In this document: in pieces, positions 60,271 to 64,000 of the stretch
How positions within the stretch are numbered: the first letter of the stretch is position 1
Layout of the letters: each line of letters opens with the position of its first letter
From: Halorubrum sp. Hd13
GTDB lineage: Archaea; Halobacteriota; Halobacteria; Halobacteriales; Haloferacaceae
Direction of reading: 5' to 3'
DNA: 64,000 bases
Assembly (NCBI RefSeq): GCF_002252755.1
Contig: NZ_NHOY01000116.1
Location: 1-64,000, forward strand
Translations under genes and position numbers: made by a program
Notes under the pieces: model-generated
Seen by the model: only the letters and a program-made list of their open reading frames with translations
Told to the model about the DNA's origin: nothing
Databases searched by the model: none

Positions 60271-61455
60271 TCAGGCCTGCTCGGGGAGCTTCTCGCGCTC
60301 GGCCTCGATGTCGGACGTGGGCAGCGTGATGTAGTTGACGTCCTCGACGAACGTCTTCTGGCCGAACTCGGTCAGGAACATGTTGAGGAACGCGGCCTCG
60401 CGCATGTCCGTGCCCTCGGGCGTCTCCTCCGTGATCCGAGTGTACATGTGCAGGTCCCGGTTCAGCGGGTACTCCGAGTCGAAGATGGTGTTCTCGGCGT
60501 CGGGGTCCGGGCGGTAGACCGTGCCCTCGAAGTCGATCGCGATCGCCTGGATCCCCGATCCGGAGAACGCCAGCGCCATGTAGCCGATGGCGTTGTCGTT
60601 GTCTTGGAGGACCTGTTGGACCTGCTGGTTCTGCCCGAGACGGGTGTCGACGTCCATCGGTGCGTCGGCGTCACCGAGCATGTTCAGGCGGAACGACGTG
60701 TCGGTTCCGGAGCCCTCGGCGCGGCCGACCACGTAGATCTCTTTGTCGGGGCCGCCGACCTCGCTCCAGTTGGTGACGTCGCCCTGGTAGATGCCGCGGA
60801 TCTGCTCGCCGGTGAGCTGTTCGACGCCGGCGTCGTAGATCGCCTGACTGACGAACACCGGCTGGCCGTCCCGGCCGACGACGTGGTCGACGTAGTTCTC
60901 GTCGCGCTGCTCCTCGCTGATGTCGAGCTCGGCCGTGATCGGCCCGGAGGAGTTCCCGATGTCGACGAGGCCGTCTCGAACCGCCTCGCAGCCGGTCCCC
61001 GAGTGACTCAGCGCGACGCGGGTCGCGAACGGCGGGTTCGACCGCTCGCCGGTCGGCTCGAAGCCGTAGAGACCGGCGAAGTAGTCGGCGATGTTCTGGT
61101 CGGTCTCGATCTGGCCCCACCCGGCGACCGACGACTCGTCGTTGGACCCCCAGTACTCGCCGTCGCTCGCCGGCGAGTTCGAGTTCCAGTAGGAGCTCCC
61201 CTTGTTCGAGATGGGGTAGACCGTCGACGACCCCTCGGCCGTCACCGTCGCCGGCCCCGACGACCCGGACTCCATCGTGTTGCCGCTGTCATCGCTCTCG
61301 CTCTCGCTCCCCCCGTCGCCCCCGTCGCCGCCGTCGCTGCCGTCGTCGCTGTTGCCGCTGCACCCCGCGAGGCCGGCCGCCCCGATAGCGGCCGACGTGA
61401 GCAGGTATTTTCGGCGTGATACCGCGTCCGCCTGTCGTCCCGAATCGCGTGACAT
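60271..61455 (-). CDS. pstS: phosphate-binding lipoprotein PstS
   Basis: A 394-residue PstS. The Tat/lipo signal is SRRKYLLTSAAIGAAGLAGC, with an acidic GDGGDGG tether. The phosphate-binding loops include EGSSTVYPIS near residue 74 and GRAEGSGTDTSFR, with an SGTGCEAVRDGLVDIGNSSGPI segment. It delivers phosphate to PstCA. It is first in the pst operon behind an A+T-rich promoter region. Such genes are induced by phosphate starvation in haloarchaea. Confidence 0.95.
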   Translation of the reverse strand: MSRDSGRQADAVSRRKYLLTSAAIGAAGLAGCSGNSDDGSDGGDGGDGGSESESDDSGNTMESGSSGPATVTAEGSSTVYPISNKGSSYWNSNSPASDGEYWGSNDESSVAGWGQIETDQNIADYFAGLYGFEPTGERSNPPFATRVALSHSGTGCEAVRDGLVDIGNSSGPITAELDISEEQRDENYVDHVVGRDGQPVFVSQAIYDAGVEQLTGEQIRGIYQGDVTNWSEVGGPDKEIYVVGRAEGSGTDTSFRLNMLGDADAPMDVDTRLGQNQQVQQVLQDNDNAIGYMALAFSGSGIQAIAIDFEGTVYRPDPDAENTIFDSEYPLNRDLHMYTRITEETPEGTDMREAAFLNMFLTEFGQKTFVEDVNYITLPTSDIEAEREKLPEQA

Positions 61456-61486
61456 CGACTGAATGCAGGCACAAATCCCTTAAACT

Positions 61487-61500
61487 GGTTTATAATAGGT
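61487..61500 (-). promoter_or_regulatory. TATA region of the pst operon
   Basis: Minus-strand ACCTATTATAAACC is centred ~37 bp before ATG 61455, which gives a leader of about 10 nt. Confidence 0.65.
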
Positions 61501-61710
61501 TAATACAATGGTATTTTCTGATCCCGTGCGACCGGCATCGTATTATATCGATTATTACTGATACTGATCGATATATAGCAAGAACGAGGGGCCGCGGCGA
61601 GCGGGGGACGAACCGACGCCTCCGGCCGTCCGTACCGTCGCGAGGCCGTCCGGATACCACCGGAGCTCCGGACCGAATCCTCGACTCCCGAGCGGGTCCG
61701 CGGAGGCAAG

Positions 61711-61720
61711 TCTATTTACT
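61711..61720 (+). promoter_or_regulatory. TATA box upstream of the Lrp-type regulator leader ORF
   Basis: TCTATTTACT is centred about 27 bp before ATG 61743, so the mRNA would start at the small ORF, not at the regulator. Confidence 0.6.
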
Positions 61721-61742
61721 CAGCTACCGACACGGTACGAGT

Positions 61743-61799
61743 ATGACTGACACTCGGTCGGCGCGCGGTCGGACCCGCTCAGAGGTGCGGGACAGATGA
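61743..61799 (+). CDS. 18-residue upstream ORF overlapping the Lrp-type regulator start
   Basis: It encodes MTDTRSARGRTRSEVRDR and stops with TGA overlapping the regulator ATG (61796) in an ATGA junction. With a TATA box at leaderless spacing, it would be the first ORF translated and could couple or attenuate regulator translation. It is Arg-rich, like the similarly placed ORF at 4236-4283. Whether the peptide itself matters is unknown. Confidence 0.5.
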   Translation: MTDTRSARGRTRSEVRDR

Positions 61800-62317
61800 G
61801 CCTCGACGCCCGGGACGTTCGCATCCTGCGCTCGATCGCCGAGAACGACTCCACCAGCCCCGAACGCATCCAAGAGGAGACGGGTATCCCGAAGTCGACC
61901 GTTCATTATCGGATCAAGAACATGAAGGAACGAGGGGTGATCAAAAACGATCTGTTCGAGATCGACTTCGAGAAGGCCGGACTGGGTCTCACGGTCATCA
62001 CCGAGGTTCTCGCCGAGTTCGGAGAGGGGTACCAGGAGAAGGTCGGGCGGGAGTTGGCCGATATCGAAGGCGTGAACGAGGTCTACTTCATGATGGGCGA
62101 CACCGACTTCATCGTCGTCTCGCGGCTCCCGTCCCGCGACATGGTCGAAACCCTCGTCGAGGAGTTCGAGGCCGTAGACGGTATCCAACGGACGAGCTCG
62201 AAGTTCGTGATCACTTCGATCAAAGCCGACGAGAGCGTCGGGATGTTACGCGACTACGGCGAGGAGACCCTCCTCCGCTCGCACGGGCTCGAGGAGGCGG
62301 ACGGCGACGTCGAGTGA
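61796..62317 (+). CDS. Lrp/AsnC-family transcriptional regulator
   Basis: A 173-residue regulator. The HTH is in residues ~5-50 (LDARDVRILRSIAENDSTSPERIQEETGIPKSTVHYRIKNMKERGVI) and the ligand-binding RAM domain is at ~65-150 (LGLTVITEVLAEFGEGYQEKVGRELADIEGVNEVYFMMGDTDFIV). It is divergent from the pst operon; haloarchaeal pst loci often have such a neighbour, so control of phosphate genes is plausible but not shown. Translation is likely coupled to the 18-codon ORF. Confidence 0.93.
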   Translation: MSLDARDVRILRSIAENDSTSPERIQEETGIPKSTVHYRIKNMKERGVIKNDLFEIDFEKAGLGLTVITEVLAEFGEGYQEKVGRELADIEGVNEVYFMMGDTDFIVVSRLPSRDMVETLVEEFEAVDGIQRTSSKFVITSIKADESVGMLRDYGEETLLRSHGLEEADGDVE

Positions 62318-62348
62318 TCGGCCCCGCCGCGCCCGCAGCGGGCGACGA

Positions 62349-62594
62349 GTGAGGGTCGCTCTTCGAACGGGCGCCCGCATAGGGGTCCTAACGCCGTCCT
62401 CGGCCTCGACGACCCACGGGTACCGGACAGCCCCGTCGCTCGGCGTCTTCGAAGGCGCCTTGGATCGGACGGTCGACCTCGACGGGTACGGAACCGGCGA
62501 CCCCTTCGAGTTCCTCGACGAGCCGAGCGAACCGGTCGACGAGTGGATCGACCGGGCCGTCGACCACCACCGCGACTCGCCCGTTTTCGACTAG
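62349..62594 (+). CDS. possible small acidic protein
   Basis: An 81-codon frame from GTG 62349. The C-terminal ~45 residues (LDRTVDLDGYGTGDPFEFLDEPSEPVDEWIDRAVDHHRDSPVF) have normal haloarchaeal coding composition, but the first ~35 do not, and no TATA box is evident. It could be a real gene with a different start, or the remnant of one. No family recognised. Confidence 0.4.
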   Translation: MRVALRTGARIGVLTPSSASTTHGYRTAPSLGVFEGALDRTVDLDGYGTGDPFEFLDEPSEPVDEWIDRAVDHHRDSPVFD

Positions 62595-62739
62595 CGGGGC
62601 GCCGCGATATCCCGGTCCGCCGTTTTTGTCCCCCCGATACGCCGTCTCTGACGCCCCGATACCCCCTCCCGGGGCCGCGTGTGTATCGCCGCCGCACTGC
62701 CCGACTATGTTTATCTGTTAATAAATTGTATGGTTGCGT

Positions 62740-62928
62740 ATGTCTGACACACTTGAATGCCCGGAGTGCGAGGCGAGCATCGATTCGACCGACGACCTCG
62801 AAACGGAGGACGAGGTGACGGAACTCGAACCGGCGGACGACGGGTCGTTCCAACTCTACGAGAACCACGACCTGTTCCTCTGTAAGAACTGCCGGAAGCC
62901 GCTCGGCGTCTCTCGGCCGTCGGAGTAG
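62740..62928 (+). CDS. small zinc-binding protein
   Basis: A 62-residue protein. CPEC (residues 7-10) and CKNC (near 48-51) are likely zinc ligands, and the linker is strongly acidic. GTTTATCTG at 62709-62717 lies ~27 bp upstream, fitting a leaderless mRNA. Comparable small zinc proteins are abundant in haloarchaea and poorly characterised. Confidence 0.83.
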   Translation: MSDTLECPECEASIDSTDDLETEDEVTELEPADDGSFQLYENHDLFLCKNCRKPLGVSRPSE

Positions 62929-62979
62929 CGGTATCGCGCGACGGCGTGGGGGAAGAGCGGGGCGCGTCGCCGCCGGCGC

Positions 62980-63495
62980 TCACAGGTACGACTTCCCGTC
63001 CGGCAGGTCGCACTCGTCGCCGTGACACCGCGCTGCGTGTTCGACGGCCGTAAGGTCCGGCTCGTCGGCCGGCTCCTCGCTCCGCCACGCGTACCGGACG
63101 GTGCGGTCGGGGTCGACCACGAAGAGGGCCGACCGCGCGACCCCGCGGTGGTCGTCCATCTCGTCGGCGCGCACGCCGTACGCCTCGGCGACGCGACCGT
63201 CGCTGTCCGAGAGCAGCGGGAAGTCGATCCGGTGTTCCTCCGCGAACGCGCGGTGGCTGTAGACGCCGTCGGTGGAGATCCCGAGCACCACGGTGTTCTC
63301 CAGGAGGGACAGCGCCTCGCTGTCCCGCAGCGTACACATCTGGCTGGTACACACCGGGTGGAAGTCGAACGGGTAGAACACCACCACGACCGCCCACCCG
63401 CTGTCGACGTACTCGGCCAGCCCGTGCGTGTCGATCCGCCCGCCCCCCGCCCCGGGGAGCTCGAACGTCGGCGCCGTCTGTCCGGTCTGAAGCAT
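62980..63495 (-). CDS. peroxiredoxin (AhpC/TSA, BCP-like)
   Basis: A 171-residue thioredoxin-fold peroxidase. The peroxidatic Cys49 lies in YPFDFHPVCTSQMCTLRD, with Cys54 five residues on and further Cys near the end (RCHGDECDLPDG). The family's usual P-x3-T-x2-C is altered to HPVCTSQMC, so the resolving partner may differ. It reduces hydrogen or organic peroxides. I chose ATG 63495 (MLQTGQTAPTFELPG) because the family begins there. Confidence 0.9.
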   Translation of the reverse strand: MLQTGQTAPTFELPGAGGGRIDTHGLAEYVDSGWAVVVVFYPFDFHPVCTSQMCTLRDSEALSLLENTVVLGISTDGVYSHRAFAEEHRIDFPLLSDSDGRVAEAYGVRADEMDDHRGVARSALFVVDPDRTVRYAWRSEEPADEPDLTAVEHAARCHGDECDLPDGKSYL

Positions 63496-63640
63496 GCGTG
63501 AAACACGACGGCCGAGCGGTATGAGCCTCGGCCGATCGTGCGGTGTGATCGCACACACCGTTACGCGGCCGAGCCCAAGGCGGATGCTCCGGAAACTCGG
63601 CTTCGCGCGCCCGTGCCCCGCCGCCGCACAGGCAACGGTC

Positions 63641-63652
63641 GTTTATAAATAG
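63641..63652 (+). promoter_or_regulatory. TATA box for the TauE-type gene
   Basis: GTTTATAAATAG is centred ~25 bp before ATG 63671, supporting that start and a leaderless transcript. Confidence 0.7.
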
Positions 63653-63670
63653 GGATCACGTCTCGAACGT

Positions 63671-64000
63671 ATGACCCTCGCGCTCTCCGTCGAACTGGCG
63701 GCGGCGATAGCCCTCGTCGTCGCGGTCGCGGGCGCCGTCAACGGGGTCGCGGGGTTCGGCTTCGCCGTCGTCGGGACGATGGTACTGGCCACGACGCTCG
63801 ACCCCGCGACCGCCGTCGCGTTCATGATCCTCCCGATGTTCGCCGTGAACGTCGCGCTGGTCGGCGACCTCACCCGCGAGGAGCTCCGCACGTGCGGAAC
63901 TCGGTTCGCACCGCTGCTCGTCGCCGCGCTGGTCGGCACGATCCTCGGGATGGCCCTGCTCGATCGGCTCCCCGAGGCGCCGGTGCGCGCGCTGCTCGGA
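63671..64000 (+). CDS. TauE/SafE-family membrane transporter (C-terminus beyond the window)
   Basis: At least 110 residues are present and the frame is open at the right edge. The start MTLALSVELAAAIALVVAVAGAVNGVAGFGFAVVGTMVLATTLDP has the GxxGxGxG-type loop and helix spacing of the TauE/SafE sulfite exporter family, with further helices at about 48-70 and 85-105. Family members export sulfite or other organo-anions. Two sulfite-oxidase-type enzymes occur elsewhere in the window, but no direct link is visible. Confidence 0.82.
   Translation, partial: MTLALSVELAAAIALVVAVAGAVNGVAGFGFAVVGTMVLATTLDPATAVAFMILPMFAVNVALVGDLTREELRTCGTRFAPLLVAALVGTILGMALLDRLPEAPVRALLG

Larger units (their letters stand above)
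61456..61795. other. divergent promoter region between pstS and the Lrp-type regulator
   Basis: This 340-bp region has an unusually A+T-rich ~120 bp next to pstS, including TTATAAACC, AATACCATTG, ATCGATATAATAC and TATATATCGATCAGTATCAG on the minus strand. The repeated TATCGAT/GATATATC-type elements near 61530-61580 could be binding sites for a phosphate-responsive activator. The side next to the regulator is G+C-rich and carries its TATA box and an 18-codon ORF. Confidence 0.5.

Overview
The window is a stretch of haloarchaeal chromosome, most like Halorubrum or a close relative. It has very high G+C with strong G/C at third codon positions, acidic proteins, Tat-type twin-arginine lipoproteins, TATA boxes about 25-30 nt upstream of start codons (leaderless mRNAs), and archaeal genes such as archaellins, PriL, Hef, RFC, ribosomal L1-L10-L12 and haloarchaeal PccB-PccX-PccA. 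No rRNA, CRISPR array or insertion sequence was found.

Left part (1-12.4 kb): two tandem archaellin genes beside an uncharacterised acidic protein; a winged-helix regulator divergent from a three-helix membrane protein; a KaiC-like ATPase divergent from a HalX response regulator preceded by an overlapping 15-codon ORF; a spondin-domain lipoprotein with a membrane-anchored sulfite-oxidase-type molybdoenzyme; a second winged-helix/three-helix pair; a RecJ-like DHH nuclease; and a metY-metX operon for methionine synthesis.

Middle part (12.4-37.4 kb): an acyl-CoA synthetase, the Hef helicase/nuclease, a second molybdoenzyme, an MBL hydrolase, an aspartoacylase-like peptidase, Tfx, TRAM and SWIM proteins, a BKACE enzyme, the propionyl/acetyl-CoA carboxylase genes pccB-pccX and pccA, the L1-L10-L12 operon with a structured leader, primase large subunit, pirin, archaetidylserine decarboxylase and an RFC small subunit. 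Two non-coding elements (12424-12620 on +, 23824-24091 on -) share five near-identical blocks separated by hairpins whose sequences differ while pairing is kept. They look like two copies of one structured RNA family and are the strongest candidate for something undescribed.

Right part (37.4-64 kb): a sugar-type ABC transporter operon; membrane and DUF192 proteins; tRNA-Val(UAC) with a duplicated 3' end downstream; a lipoprotein; a CNNM/CBS protein; SDR and haloacid-dehalogenase genes; a compact gas-vesicle cluster with gvpA-gvpO leftward and gvpF-G-x-J-K-L-M rightward, which is the experimentally essential set plus one extra gene, with GvpO fused to a helix-hairpin-helix domain; a low-molecular-weight phosphatase; the phosphate system pstS-C-A-B-phoU plus an AbrB-PhoU regulator; a divergent Lrp-type regulator preceded by an overlapping 18-codon ORF; a peroxiredoxin; and the start of a TauE-type exporter.

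Assignments rest on reading translated sequence and motifs. No database search was run, so family names given from memory, especially DUF names, are less certain than the motifs described.
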